64,000 nt of DNA. It comes from Gordoniibacillus kamchatkensis. GTDB taxonomy: Bacteria > Bacillota > Bacilli > Paenibacillales > NBRC-103111. The DNA lies in the NCBI RefSeq assembly GCF_000829455.1, contig NZ_JXAK01000002.1, forward strand, positions 1 to 64,000. The letters are read 5' to 3'. The position numbers were made by a program, and so were the translations under genes. How positions within the stretch are numbered: position 1 is the first letter of the stretch; each line of letters opens with the position of its first letter. Below the pieces are notes generated by a model, which worked only from the letters and a program-made list of their open reading frames with translations, had not been told where the DNA came from and did no database searches. Shown in pieces: positions 8,617-17,479 of the stretch.

Positions 8617-9120
8617 TTAGGAGTACGTATGCTTATCGAAGTCTAAGTTTTTATGATCAGATAGTCTGATAACTTTATTTTTGAATAGCTTTAGCCTGGC
8701 TTCAAAATCTGCTCTGTTTCTTTCAAAATCCCTGGTCCACTTGTACATCATTTTTAACATCATCGTATCCGGTTTGTAAGCACACTTTTCAATGCCAAGA
8801 TTTTGCTTGAGAAAACGAGTCAGAATTCTAATTCTGCGCTTCCAAAGCGGTGTATCAAGAAATATGATCGTATCCGCCATTTCAAATAAACAACGGTACG
8901 ATTCGCGGTCTGTACCTTCAAATATCCAGGTACCCTTTTTATCAATATCCATAATAACTTCAAGCTGCTCATCCGGTGTACGCTTATATCTGCCTGCCTC
9001 GGTTTTATGGTAGACGATGCTATCCAACTCATACCACGGGACATGAATTTTTTCGGATAACTGCTCTGCAAGCGTTGTCTTGCCGCTCGCTACAATTCCG
9101 GTTATGAGTACCTTTTTCAT
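8617..9120 (-). CDS. P-loop nucleoside/adenylate kinase-like ATPase (FlaR-type)
   Basis: A small AAA_17/18-like P-loop protein of 167 residues. Walker A is GIVASGKTT near the N-terminus (MKKVLITGIVASGKTTLAE). WIFEGTD and DTIIFLDTP are Walker-B-like strands, and the RRIRILTRFLKQ segment matches the basic lid region of proteins called DNA topology modulation protein FlaR. Members are probably nucleotide kinases of unknown substrate. The start at 9120 follows GCGGAG and removes seven untypical residues of the longer frame. Composition is AT-richer than the following P450, so the low-GC stretch continues past repeat copy B. Confidence 0.78.
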   Translation of the reverse strand: MKKVLITGIVASGKTTLAEQLSEKIHVPWYELDSIVYHKTEAGRYKRTPDEQLEVIMDIDKKGTWIFEGTDRESYRCLFEMADTIIFLDTPLWKRRIRILTRFLKQNLGIEKCAYKPDTMMLKMMYKWTRDFERNRADFEARLKLFKNKVIRLSDHKNLDFDKHTYS

Positions 9121-9193
9121 ATGATTATTGCTCCGCGGCATTATGTTATTGTTTCGGCGGTTTAAGTGAGGGCAAGCTACAGCCGCCTACCCT

Positions 9194-10465
9194 CTATAGC
9201 TTGACGGCCATCGATCCCAAACCCCGGAACAAGATATTAGGACGCCAGTTCGGCTTCTCGTCTGCAAGGCGCATCTGCGGAAACCGTTCCAACAGCGCGG
9301 CCATCGCGAGTTCGCCTTCCATGCGTGCGAGCGGCGCGCCAAGGCAGAAATGGGGGCCGGAGGCGAAGGCCAAATGGCGGTTCGGCGAGCGTCCTATATC
9401 GAACCGGTCCGGTCTTTCGAACTTTGCCGGATCGCGGTTGGCCGCCCCGAGCATCACATTTACCGACTGCCCCTGACGAATCGTCCGGCCGCCGATTTCG
9501 CAATCGGCCGATGCGAGACGCGATGTCATCTGGACGGGGCTTTCGTACCGTAAAACTTCTTCAACGGCGGAAGCGGCCAGCTCCGGCTTTTCGAGCAGCC
9601 GGGCATGCTGCTCCGGATGGTTCAGCAGCGTGAGAACGCTGTTGCCGATCAGATTCACGGTCGTTTCATGGCCAGCTACGAGAAGCAGCACACAGGTCGC
9701 GATAAGCTCCTGATCGGTTAACGCGTCGGCTTGCTCTTGAGCGGCAATCAGGTCGCTGATCATGTCTTCGCGCGGTGCCGATTTTCGCGCTGCAATTAAA
9801 CGGCGGAAGTAATCGGCAATCTGTTCGGCGGCTTTTCCGGCTTGCTGCGCAAATTCAGGCGACCCGTCAGTTCCTTCAAGCACTCTGGCGAACGTATGCG
9901 ACCAATCCTTGAACAGCTCGCGGTCTTCCGGCGGCACGCCGAGCATCTCTGCAATGACGATGACCGGCAGCGGAAAGGCGAACGACGCGATCAAATCGGG
10001 CTGCGGTTGTTCTGCCATCCATGCGGCAAGCTGCTCCGCGATAGCGCGTATTTTCGGTTTGAGCCGATCCATGGTTCGCGGCGTAAAAGCGTGGCTGACC
10101 AAGCTTCTTAGCCGCGTATGAACCGGCGGATCACGAAAGAGCATCCAGTTGTCGAGCAACTTGCCCAGCGGATTCCGTTCCGACTGTGGCTGCGGAAGTT
10201 CCTGCAGGTGTTGCTGCGGCACGGCGTTCCGGTATTCGCGGACGAACAACGGATCCTTCAAAATAAAATTGACGTCCTCGTACCGGGAAGCGACCCAAAA
10301 CCCTCGTTCTTGTATGTAATAAAGCGGCTCGTGCTCGAGCAAATAAGCATAAAACGGATACGGATCGTTGTGCCAGCGATCGGAATACTTTTGGAACCAT
10401 GAAGCGATGTCAGGCATTTCGGAGGATGGCTGCTGTTTTTGCAACGCTATCACACACCTTTGCAT
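9194..10465 (-). CDS. Cytochrome P450
   Basis: A soluble bacterial class I P450 of 423 residues, a haem monooxygenase. The I-helix oxygen-binding motif AGHETT is near residue 264, the K-helix ExxR pair is E303-R306 (EVLR), and the haem-ligand loop FASGPHFCLGAPLAR holds the cysteine near 374. The opening resembles CYP107-type enzymes that act on polyketides, terpenoids or fatty acids, but the substrate cannot be assigned. No ferredoxin or reductase lies beside it. The ATG at 10465 has no clear ribosome site; a TTG at 10444 lies ten bases after AAAGG and may be the true start. Confidence 0.92.
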   Translation of the reverse strand: MQRCVIALQKQQPSSEMPDIASWFQKYSDRWHNDPYPFYAYLLEHEPLYYIQERGFWVASRYEDVNFILKDPLFVREYRNAVPQQHLQELPQPQSERNPLGKLLDNWMLFRDPPVHTRLRSLVSHAFTPRTMDRLKPKIRAIAEQLAAWMAEQPQPDLIASFAFPLPVIVIAEMLGVPPEDRELFKDWSHTFARVLEGTDGSPEFAQQAGKAAEQIADYFRRLIAARKSAPREDMISDLIAAQEQADALTDQELIATCVLLLVAGHETTVNLIGNSVLTLLNHPEQHARLLEKPELAASAVEEVLRYESPVQMTSRLASADCEIGGRTIRQGQSVNVMLGAANRDPAKFERPDRFDIGRSPNRHLAFASGPHFCLGAPLARMEGELAMAALLERFPQMRLADEKPNWRPNILFRGLGSMAVKL

Positions 10466-10973
10466 GTAAACTCGGTCGCCCGTTCAATATTCCGGAACAT
10501 GAATGCAATGAACCCATTCATCCCTCCTTAGTGGGGAATTTCAATATTTTGGAAGAAACTGCAATTTAAAAATGGCGCTTTTTGAGCGAATAGTCAAGGC
10601 TTTTTTTGCCGCTGAACGGGAGGAAGTTAGCAAACAATACTTAGAGCCCAATTATTCCGTGTCGAGCGAACTTTTGACCTTGCGAGCGTCAACGAGGTCT
10701 CTAACCTGGCATTTCCCCTCATACGGGCCTAAACAGCGTCTCCAATTTCTCCAATTAGCGACTTTGGGCGCTATCCCACTCCATCTCCAATTAGCGACTT
10801 TAGGCGTTATCCCAACCCATCTCTCGGGAAGCGGGGCGGCGGAGAAAAGGACAGCTCCGAACTTGCTGATCTGTACCGCGAAAACGGTAATTGCGCGACC
10901 TGCTTCCGAAATAAATCCCATGACTTATCAATGCCACAAAAGATGAAACAAAGCAGACGGCCCGCAACCTGTC
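10466..10973. other. Intergenic stretch without a convincing gene
   Basis: Short open frames on both strands here read through the tandem repeat at 10751-10822 and have no ribosome site or recognisable domain. I regard the stretch as non-coding. Confidence 0.5.
10751..10822. repeat. Two tandem 36-bp repeats
   Basis: Units at 10751-10786 and 10787-10822, each opening CCAATTAGCGACTTT, differ at about four of 36 positions; a partial unit precedes them (CCAATTTCT). They contain AGCGACTTTGGGCGCTA-like near-palindromic segments and lie in non-coding sequence. Confidence 0.7.
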
Positions 10974-11022
10974 AAAAAACGTTCCCCCGGCCAGCCGACC
11001 GTATGGCCGGAAGCCGGGGGAA
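10974..11022 (-). terminator. Terminator of the NEW3/ABC operon
   Basis: On the minus strand, TTCCCCCGGC (11022-11013) pairs with GCCGGGGGAA (10991-10982) and is followed by CGTTTTTTG, directly downstream of the permease gene. Confidence 0.8.
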
Positions 11023-11063
11023 CCGGGTGAAACGTTGTGCAGTCGCTCGACGAACCCAAAAAG

Positions 11064-12122
11064 TCAGTTCCGCGAGCGAATTTCCTGACGCATGAACAGC
11101 ACGTAGGAGATGGCAAAGCAGATCAGCGTCTCGGCGATCATGCACGTCAGCTGCGGCCAGACGAGCAACAGGCTTTGCCCGAGCGGGAGCGGGCTAGGAA
11201 TAGCGCCGACGATTTGCTCCATCGTCAGCGGCCCGAGCGCACGTACGGACGGCACGAGCAGCGTTGTCGTCGCTTCGCTGAACAGCTGGCTCGGCGAGAT
11301 GCGCTCGAGCAGCTGCACCCACTGGGTGTGGCGAATGACGGCTTCGGCGTTGTTCGGGTCAGCCGGACCCGGGCCGGCGATCAGATTGACCAGCATGCTG
11401 AAAAACACACTGAAGAAAATCCAGATGCCGATGCACGACAAGGCCGACGTAGCCGCTTGCCGGAACCGCACCGACAGCAGGATCGAGAGGCCGAGCCAGA
11501 AGCCGACGTACACGGTGCTGAGCAGCAAAAACAGCACGAGGCGCCACACTTCCTCCGGCGTCGGCGGAATGCCGAGCAGCACGATGCCGAGCCCCATAAC
11601 GAGGAAGCCGAGGGCGAAGAACATGACGCCGATGACCGACAGGGCGCCTACGAACTTGGCGTTCAGCACGTCGTCGCGGTGGATCGGCTGCGCCATCATG
11701 CGGCTGAGCGTGCCTTTGCTGCGCTCCGAGTTGATGGCGTCGAAGCCGAGGCCGATGCCGAGTAGCGGGCCGAGAAAAGAGACGAACGTGATGAACGGCG
11801 GCAGCGAGCCGCCCGACGCCGTGAACAGCTTCAGGAAGAAAAAGGAGCGCACGGCGTTGTCGGTCGAGACGGCGCTGCGCATCGCCGAGGAGGCGGTGTA
11901 CAGCGAAGCGAGGCACGTCAGCAGCATGAGCGCCACAAGAATGACGTAGCGCCAGCTGCGGACGTGATCCGAAATTTCTTTGCGGACGATGGCGAGAAAC
12001 GGTGATCCGGCCGCACGCTCGCCTTCGGCCGCAGCCGTCGCGGCGGGCGCTGCTCCGCCGGGCGTTCCGCCGCCGAAAAAGCGGGCGCGGATTCCGCGCA
12101 GCACGTCAAACGGCTCGGTCAT
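11064..12122 (-). CDS. ABC-2 type transporter permease
   Basis: Membrane subunit of an ABC-2 exporter, about 352 residues, with six hydrophobic segments. The typical signature of the family is visible: an N-terminal [13 protein letters not shown], an extracytoplasmic stretch, and [22 protein letters not shown], the motif found in NatB/NosY-like permeases. An Ala/Gly/Pro-rich N-terminus of about 40 residues is unusual. The start at 12122 (MTEPFDV) has GGAGGGAAGCGCC in front and overlaps the ATPase 3' end by 17 bases. It forms an operon with the ATPase and a NEW3-domain protein; the exported substrate is unknown. Confidence 0.87.
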   Translation of the reverse strand: MTEPFDVLRGIRARFFGGGTPGGAAPAATAAAEGERAAGSPFLAIVRKEISDHVRSWRYVILVALMLLTCLASLYTASSAMRSAVSTDNAVRSFFFLKLFTASGGSLPPFITFVSFLGPLLGIGLGFDAINSERSKGTLSRMMAQPIHRDDVLNAKFVGALSVIGVMFFALGFLVMGLGIVLLGIPPTPEEVWRLVLFLLLSTVYVGFWLGLSILLSVRFRQAATSALSCIGIWIFFSVFFSMLVNLIAGPGPADPNNAEAVIRHTQWVQLLERISPSQLFSEATTTLLVPSVRALGPLTMEQIVGAIPSPLPLGQSLLLVWPQLTCMIAETLICFAISYVLFMRQEIRSRN

Positions 12123-13116
12123 GGCGCTTCCCTCCCTCGAAATAGCGATGATAAATTTCATCCAGCCCGTAACGCTTCTTGCTGAGCGACAGCAGCTCCA
12201 TGCCGGCCCCGACGATGGCCCTGGCGATGCTTGCGGTGACGTCGCGGCTGCAGGAAACCGTCACAAGTTGCGGCTGCTCGGCGGCGGAGACTACCTGCAG
12301 CACGCCGTCGACAGATGCGAGCGCCTCGGTAACGGCGGCGAGCGGCGACCCGTCGCCGCCGATTTCCGCTTCCACGACGAGAGGCTCGCCCGCGAACAGC
12401 TGCGCCGACAGCTCCTCGACCGTACCGAGCGCGAGCAGCGAGCCGCGCACGAACAAGCCGACGCGGTCGCAAATTTGTTGAACCTGGTGCAGCTGGTGCG
12501 ACGACAGCAGCACCGTCAAGCCTTCGTCGCGGCTCAGGCTGCGGATGAGCTGAAGCAGCTCGCGCACCCCTTCGGGATCAATGCCGAGCGTCGGCTCGTC
12601 GAGGATGATCGCTTCGGGCTTCTTCATCAGCACGTCGGCGAGCCCGAGCCGCTGGCGCATGCCGCGCGAGTATGTGCCGGCGCGTTTTTCCGCCGCTTCC
12701 TTCAGCCCGATCCGCTCCAGAAGCTCCCGGGCCCGCCTGCGCGCTTCCGCCGGCGGAATGCGGTTCAGCTCGGCGGTATACAGCAAATTTTCGAGCCCGG
12801 TCCGATCCTCGTAAAAGCCTACGTCGTCCGGCAAGTAGCCGACCCGCCGCTTGACGAGCAGCGGCTGGCGGGTCGAGTCCACGCCGCACACCCGCACTTT
12901 GCCCGACGTCGGTTCGGCTAGCCCGAGCATCATGAGAATCGTCGTCGACTTCCCGGCGCCGTTCGGCCCCAGCAGGCCGAATATTTCTCCCGGGGAAATG
13001 CTTAACGAGAGGTTGTTGACAGCGGTGAAGTCGCCGTACATTTTCGTCAGGTTCGTGAGCTGGATCAGCGGCTCGCCGTCAGTGCGGGCCGCAGTGCCGT
13101 TAACAACAGCGGCCAC
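12106..13116 (-). CDS. ABC transporter ATP-binding protein
   Basis: ATPase subunit of the ABC-2 exporter. Walker A is GPNGAGKST, the signature is [12 protein letters not shown], and Walker B is [12 protein letters not shown], followed by the [10 protein letters not shown] switch histidine. The C-terminal 90 residues form the extra domain common in drug and lantibiotic exporter ATPases. The start is taken as GTG at 13116 because GGGAGGCG lies in front; the longer open frame overlaps the upstream NEW3 gene. It begins two bases after that gene stops and overlaps the permease start, so the three genes are translationally coupled. Confidence 0.92.
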   Translation of the reverse strand: MAAVVNGTAARTDGEPLIQLTNLTKMYGDFTAVNNLSLSISPGEIFGLLGPNGAGKSTTILMMLGLAEPTSGKVRVCGVDSTRQPLLVKRRVGYLPDDVGFYEDRTGLENLLYTAELNRIPPAEARRRARELLERIGLKEAAEKRAGTYSRGMRQRLGLADVLMKKPEAIILDEPTLGIDPEGVRELLQLIRSLSRDEGLTVLLSSHQLHQVQQICDRVGLFVRGSLLALGTVEELSAQLFAGEPLVVEAEIGGDGSPLAAVTEALASVDGVLQVVSAAEQPQLVTVSCSRDVTASIARAIVGAGMELLSLSKKRYGLDEIYHRYFEGGKRHDRAV

Positions 13117-13118
13117 GG

Positions 13119-14282
13119 TTATCGCCTCCCGTACGTGCGGAACAAGTAGTACACGCCGCCGATGACGGCAATGATGATCAGAATGCCGATCCAGCCCCAC
13201 AGCACGGACGTTTTCACCGTCATCCGCAGCGTGGCGTCGGCCGATTTTTCCGCGGTTTTGGACGTCATCGATACGATATAATCGCCGGCGATCGCATTTT
13301 TGTCAGCCTTGATCGAAGCCGTTACTTGCGTCGAAGCGCCAGGGGCAAGGTTGGCGATTTTGGACGGCTCGAACGTCACTTCCCAGTTGACCGGGGCATT
13401 TGAACTCATTTCGATATCCTTCAGCGGGGACGAGCCTTTGTTCTTCACTTGCATCGTCACCTTTTTCGTGCTGCCGGCCGTTATGTCCGTAGCCAGATTG
13501 CCGCTTGGCGTGCTGAGATCGATGGCGTATGTGCCGGTGACGACGGCCTCGAGCTCGGCCTGCGCCGACGTATTATTGCCGGCCGCGGAAACAGGCAGCT
13601 TGTAGGAGCCGGCTTTAACGCCGTCGGGCGGCGTGACGGTAACGCTAATATCTTGCGAGCCGTTCGGGTCGACGCTGACGGACGTAACGTCCTTGCCGCC
13701 GGATTGGAACGAAACGGTCCAGCCTTGCGGCGCGTCGGATTTAAGCGCATACAGCTGTTTGCCTGCGGTTTTGTTTTTCAGCGTCAGGCTGTAGTTGAAA
13801 TTGGAGCCGGCGGTGCCTTGCATATTCGGCTGCGTCGTCGTCAGCTCGGTGCTGTACGTGCCTTGCGCGGAGACATTCACAGTAAGCGGCAGCGAAGCGG
13901 CGCCTTTGGCCGTCAAAGTGAACGTATAGGCGCCTTTGTCGACCTTGAGCGGTACATCGACCTGCAGGTTGACGGTTTGCGTTTCTTTCGGTTTGACGGA
14001 CAGCTTCTGAATGGCCCGGCCGCCCGCCGTCAGTTGGGCTTTCCAGTCCTGCGGCGCGTTGTCCAGGCTCAGCTCGACGGTTTGAATTTGCGACGTATTG
14101 TTAATGACGTCAACCGAATAGCTGATCGAGTCGCCAGGCGGTGCGGATAAGCTGGCATAGGGCGTATACAGCGATACATCCCCCTCGGCTGCGCCGGCTG
14201 CAGCCCCGAAGCCGAACACGCCGAAGAGCAGCGCGGCAAGCATAAGAACCGGCTTGCAGCAAAACCTCCAACTGCTTTTCAT
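13119..14282 (-). CDS. Exported NEW3-domain protein anchored in the membrane
   Basis: 387 residues: an N-terminal signal peptide (about 1-32), three tandem immunoglobulin-like NEW3 (alpha-galactosidase-associated, COG1470) domains of roughly 100 residues each, and a C-terminal membrane helix ([18 protein letters not shown]) with a basic tail. Each domain shows [15 protein letters not shown]-like and [30 protein letters not shown] strands. Proteins of this form recur next to ABC-2 exporters in Firmicutes and probably act as the extracytoplasmic partner of the transporter. It is the first gene of the operon. Confidence 0.85.
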   Translation of the reverse strand: MKSSWRFCCKPVLMLAALLFGVFGFGAAAGAAEGDVSLYTPYASLSAPPGDSISYSVDVINNTSQIQTVELSLDNAPQDWKAQLTAGGRAIQKLSVKPKETQTVNLQVDVPLKVDKGAYTFTLTAKGAASLPLTVNVSAQGTYSTELTTTQPNMQGTAGSNFNYSLTLKNKTAGKQLYALKSDAPQGWTVSFQSGGKDVTSVSVDPNGSQDISVTVTPPDGVKAGSYKLPVSAAGNNTSAQAELEAVVTGTYAIDLSTPSGNLATDITAGSTKKVTMQVKNKGSSPLKDIEMSSNAPVNWEVTFEPSKIANLAPGASTQVTASIKADKNAIAGDYIVSMTSKTAEKSADATLRMTVKTSVLWGWIGILIIIAVIGGVYYLFRTYGRR

Positions 14283-14506
14283 GTTAGAAACAACCTCCCC
14301 GTGTAATTGGTCTTACATAGGGGTTACGTTCCGCAAAAGGTCGCCGGATTTAAGCCGCGCAACATAAAAATTTCCTTAAAACAAACTAAATTTATGCTGA
14401 AAACGGTTAAAATCGAGCCGATTTTTTGCTATGTAAATGAATAAGAAGCCAAAATATTGCGACGACGGATGCGGAGACGAATCGGCGAAAGAGGGGAAAA
14501 CTTGCG

Positions 14507-15094
14507 ATGGATGGCGATCGCGAACAGGCTGCGGAGTGGCTGCGGGAAGCGGGCGGAGGCTCGTTGCACGCATTCGAGGCTCTGTACGGAGCTTACGCGG
14601 AGTTTGTGCTGCGCATAGCTTTGAAAATGACGGGCAGCCGGCAAGATGCGGAAGATTTATGCCATGAAGTATTTCTGGAAGTATGGCGGCAAGCGGCTTC
14701 GTACGATGCGGCGCGGGGCAGCGTGGAGGCGTGGCTTGCCGTCAAGACGCGCACGCGCTGCCTCGATTTCCTGCGCCGCCGCCAGCGCCAGGAGGCGCGG
14801 CGGCAGCAGCTGTCGGCACGCTTCGAGCCGGCTGCGGCGGGCGTCGAGGAGGAAGCGCTGAGCAGCATCTCGTTTGCGCAGCTGCGGGAAGCGCTGGAGC
14901 GCATACCGACGGCGCAGCGGCAAGCGGTGTACGGCGCTTACGTGGAAGAGCTGTCGCATTCGGAGCTGGCGCGCAAGATGAACCGGCCGCTCGGCACGGT
15001 CAAATCGTTCGTGCGTTACGGACTGAAGCATCTCCGCCGCCAGCTTGAGGGCGGAGGTTGGAAGTCCGGGCCGGAGGGAGGAAGAATGCCATGA
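14507..15094 (+). CDS. ECF-type RNA polymerase sigma factor
   Basis: 195 residues with the two-domain layout of extracytoplasmic-function sigma factors. Region 2 is seen in FEALYGAYAEFVLRIALKMT and DAEDLCHEVFLEVWR, and region 4 in RIPTAQRQAVYGAYVEELSH followed by SELARKMNRPLGTVKSFVRY. It is closest in style to the SigK/RskA-paired group. The ATG at 14507 follows GGGGAAAACTTGCG; the stop overlaps the anti-sigma start (ATGA), a typical sigma/anti-sigma pair. It faces away from the NEW3/ABC operon across a 224-bp gap, so that operon is a candidate target. Confidence 0.92.
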   Translation: MDGDREQAAEWLREAGGGSLHAFEALYGAYAEFVLRIALKMTGSRQDAEDLCHEVFLEVWRQAASYDAARGSVEAWLAVKTRTRCLDFLRRRQRQEARRQQLSARFEPAAAGVEEEALSSISFAQLREALERIPTAQRQAVYGAYVEELSHSELARKMNRPLGTVKSFVRYGLKHLRRQLEGGGWKSGPEGGRMP

Positions 15095-15846
15095 CACAGC
15101 AAAAGACGTGCTTTATGACAGAGGAGCAAATTGTAGACTTGCTCCTCGAGAGCAGTGCAAGGGTGCAGGAACGGCGGCGCTTCGAACGCCATGCTGCGGA
15201 GTGCCCCGCCTGTGCCGAACGGCTGCGCGAATGGGCTTCACTGCTGGCGGCGCAGCCGCGCGAGGAAAGTACCTTGCCGTCCCCTGCGGTGTGGGTGCGC
15301 CTGAAGAGAGCTTTGCGGTGGCGGGCTCCGCTTCGCCAGCTGCTGCGTTTGCCGCAGCGCACCGGCCGCGTCGCTTTTGCCGCGGGCATGGCGGCGGTGC
15401 TGTTTGCGGTACTGTACATCGGGGCGCTAAGCGGCATCCGGGACCGTCTAAACTCATCCGCTGCAGTCGGCCCCGTCGTTCGTGCGGACGACGAAATCAT
15501 CTCTCATATGGATATGCTGCTCAAGAACCGAACCGCGCAGTACCCGGTGCAGCCGCTCGGAACGGACGGCGCGAGAGGCGTCGCTTGGGTGAACGACGAG
15601 GCGGAGGAGCTGCTGCTGCTCGTTGAAGGGCTTCCGAACGTTCCCGGCGAAAACTATCGCGTTTGGTCGATACACGACGGCAGCCGCGTGACGCTCGGGA
15701 CGATGCGGCTGGCCGCCGGGAAAGCGCATCTTCATTACCGCGGCAGCGAACTGCATGAGGCGCGAACCATTTCCGTCAGCCGCGAGCAAGCCGGAAGCGG
15801 CGGCGCCTTCGCGGCGCCCGACGTGGCGGCGGTGACCTTGAAATAA
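15091..15846 (+). CDS. Anti-sigma factor (RskA-like, zinc-binding)
   Basis: 251 residues. The cytoplasmic N-terminus carries the zinc anti-sigma motif H-x3-C-x2-C (RHAAECPACAE). One membrane helix (FAAGMAAVLFAVLYIGAL) follows near residue 105, and the outer domain has the RskA-type sequence VAWVNDEAEELLLLVEGLP and YRVWSIHDG. It would hold the preceding sigma factor inactive until a signal outside the membrane leads to release. The ATG at 15091 overlaps the sigma stop and has GGAGGAAGAATGCC in front; a frame starting earlier inside the sigma gene is rejected. Confidence 0.9.
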   Translation: MTQQKTCFMTEEQIVDLLLESSARVQERRRFERHAAECPACAERLREWASLLAAQPREESTLPSPAVWVRLKRALRWRAPLRQLLRLPQRTGRVAFAAGMAAVLFAVLYIGALSGIRDRLNSSAAVGPVVRADDEIISHMDMLLKNRTAQYPVQPLGTDGARGVAWVNDEAEELLLLVEGLPNVPGENYRVWSIHDGSRVTLGTMRLAAGKAHLHYRGSELHEARTISVSREQAGSGGAFAAPDVAAVTLK

Positions 15847-15852
15847 GCATGG

Positions 15853-15897
15853 AAAATGGCGCTGAGCCTCGCTCCGCAAAGCTGCAGCGCCATTTTT
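15853..15897 (+). terminator. Terminator of the sigma/anti-sigma operon
   Basis: AAAATGGCGCTG (15853-15864) pairs with CAGCGCCATTTTT (15885-15897), seven bases after the anti-sigma stop. Confidence 0.85.
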
Positions 15898-16021
15898 ACT
15901 TTGCGACCTGTTGCCGGTATGGCGGCGTTGTGGCTCCTTTTCTGCGGGAACTTGAATCCGGGCCGGAAGCAATGCGCATAATACGGCAAGAACGAGCTTT
16001 ACCGCAAAGGAGATGACGACG

Positions 16022-16159
16022 ATGGCAAACCCAAAGACAGATTCCCGTACACAAGTACAGCAAGAGCAGGAGAATAAAAAGCGCTCCCCCGGCGAAGATT
16101 CCAACGGCGACGGCAACTTCGACAAAAAGCTTGACGGCCCGAATCGGCCATCCACATGA
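16022..16159 (+). CDS. Small hydrophilic protein of 45 residues
   Basis: An ATG at 16022 with AAAGGAG about ten bases upstream opens 45 codons ending TGA at 16157-16159. The product is highly charged and polar (Lys, Asp, Asn, Gln, Ser), with NGDGNFDKKLDGPNRPST at the C-terminus and no hydrophobic stretch, like many small spore-related proteins of Bacillales. It sits 21 bases upstream of the DUF3905 gene and is probably co-transcribed with it. No function can be assigned. Confidence 0.6.
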   Translation: MANPKTDSRTQVQQEQENKKRSPGEDSNGDGNFDKKLDGPNRPST

Positions 16160-16180
16160 GGCGAAGGAGGATGAGCTGGC

Positions 16181-16579
16181 ATGAGCGACCGCGATGAAAG
16201 CATGAAGCCGGCTCCCGGTCACGACGACCCGGAGCTCGATCCGTTCGAGATCGATTTCAGGCCTGAGTTTCGCAGTTCGGACGAGCCGCGCGAGCCGTTC
16301 GTCAACTCGCAGGGCGTCGTCATCGGAGACCACGACTACCAGTCGCCGAATTCGCCGCTTGAGCAGTGGAGCCGCGATACCGACCCGGCGGTCATGGCCG
16401 GGGACGAATGGGTGCACCCGTTCAAAGACGTCGGCTTCCATACGAAGGAGAACCGCGACTATTTTGAGCGCGGCATCCCGCCGCAGGGTGGCATTTTCAT
16501 GCATCCGGACAAGGACGTCGCCTATGAAGTGGAGGCAGGGCAGGCGGAGGACGGGGAAGACCGCTCCTCGGACGCATAG
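16181..16579 (+). CDS. DUF3905 domain protein
   Basis: A 132-residue acidic protein of the DUF3905 family, known from spore-forming Bacillales and without a known function. The family core is intact: DPELDPFEIDF, then SQGVVIGDHDYQSPNSPLEQW, DTDPAVMAGDEWVHPFKDVG and NRDYFERGIPP. The start follows GGAGGATGAGCTGGC. It follows the 45-residue gene on the same strand, and a promoter for the next gene follows, so these two small genes probably form their own transcript. Confidence 0.85.
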   Translation: MSDRDESMKPAPGHDDPELDPFEIDFRPEFRSSDEPREPFVNSQGVVIGDHDYQSPNSPLEQWSRDTDPAVMAGDEWVHPFKDVGFHTKENRDYFERGIPPQGGIFMHPDKDVAYEVEAGQAEDGEDRSSDA

Positions 16580-16630
16580 ACCGGGCCCAGGCGAGCGCGG
16601 AGCGTTTTGGCCTGCTAAGACATGATCATC

Positions 16631-16658
16631 TTGCATTCCCCTCGGACCGTTGTATAAT
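16631..16658 (+). promoter_or_regulatory. Vegetative promoter of the bacilliredoxin gene
   Basis: TTGCAT (16631-16636) and TATAAT (16653-16658) are separated by 16 bases, upstream of a clear AGGAGG ribosome site. Confidence 0.7.
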
Positions 16659-16710
16659 AGACGATAAGATGACACTTATTTAAAATAAGTTGAAACAGGA
16701 GGAATGGACG

Positions 16711-17151
16711 ATGGTCATGTCGTTTGATGCGTATATGAAAGATATGATTCAGCCGATGCGCGACGAGCTTACCCGACTCGGCATCAAGGAGCTTCTTACG
16801 CCGGAACAGGTGACCGAGCTGATGGAAGGCGAAGCGAAGCAAGGGACTACGCTGGTCGTCATTAACTCCGTATGCGGCTGCGCTGCCGGACAATGCCGGC
16901 CGGGCGTCGCCAGAGCGCTGCAGAACGATGCGCTGCCGGATCGTCTTTACACGGTGTTCGCCGGCCAGGAGAAAGAAGCGACGGCGAAGCTGCGCGAATA
17001 CCTCGCGCCGTACCCGCCATCGTCTCCTTCGATCGCTCTGTTCAAGGACGGCGAGCTCGTTCATTTCATTCAGCGCCACCAGATCGAAGACCGTTCCGCG
17101 GAAATGATTGCCGGCGACCTCATCGGCGCATTCGATCACTACTGCAAGTAA
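16711..17151 (+). CDS. Bacilliredoxin, BrxA/BrxB family
   Basis: BrxA/B proteins (DUF1094, YphP/YqiW type) remove bacillithiol from oxidised proteins in the cytoplasm. The thioredoxin-like fold carries the CGC active site in INSVCGCAAGQCRPG (about residues 50-64), and FIQRHQIEDRS near the C-terminus is typical. The ATG at 16711 (MVMSFDAYMKDM) follows AGGAGG by seven bases and gives 146 residues, the family size; the longer frame from 16690 is not needed. Alternative start: the ATG two codons later. Confidence 0.94.
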   Translation: MVMSFDAYMKDMIQPMRDELTRLGIKELLTPEQVTELMEGEAKQGTTLVVINSVCGCAAGQCRPGVARALQNDALPDRLYTVFAGQEKEATAKLREYLAPYPPSSPSIALFKDGELVHFIQRHQIEDRSAEMIAGDLIGAFDHYCK

Positions 17152-17173
17152 AAGCTGGCAGAGGCAGCTTGAC

Positions 17174-17219
17174 AAATCCTTTCTTGCCCATTGTTCGTGC
17201 GGCGGGAAAGGATTTTTTT
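17174..17219 (+). terminator. Terminator after the bacilliredoxin gene
   Basis: AAATCCTTTC (17174-17183) pairs with GAAAGGATTT (17206-17215), followed by a T run. The rest of the 328-bp gap up to 17480 shows no gene. Confidence 0.85.
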
Positions 17220-17479
17220 GTAGCGGGCTGACTCGAGCTGTAGCTTGCGCAGGGGGCCGTTTTGAAAAGGGAGCACATACGTGATCTTTGCAGCCTTTTG
17301 GCCTACCTACCAGCTGCCGGAGAAACTTGTACGTTTGCCGTTTTGCGATTTTTGGGCGAGGACCGGTTTATTTCATGCAGGACTGCGGCGTATGGACTGA
17401 TGCAGGGGCAAAGCCGGGCAAATTTTCATATATGATGGAAAAACGTTAAGCAAGTCTCCGCAAAAGGGAGGCGGGAACC

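Noticed and set aside
10751-10822. CRISPR array
   Set aside because: Two direct units without spacers and no cas gene in the window.
10572-10946. ORFs over the 36-bp repeats
   Set aside because: Repeat-driven sequences without translation signals.
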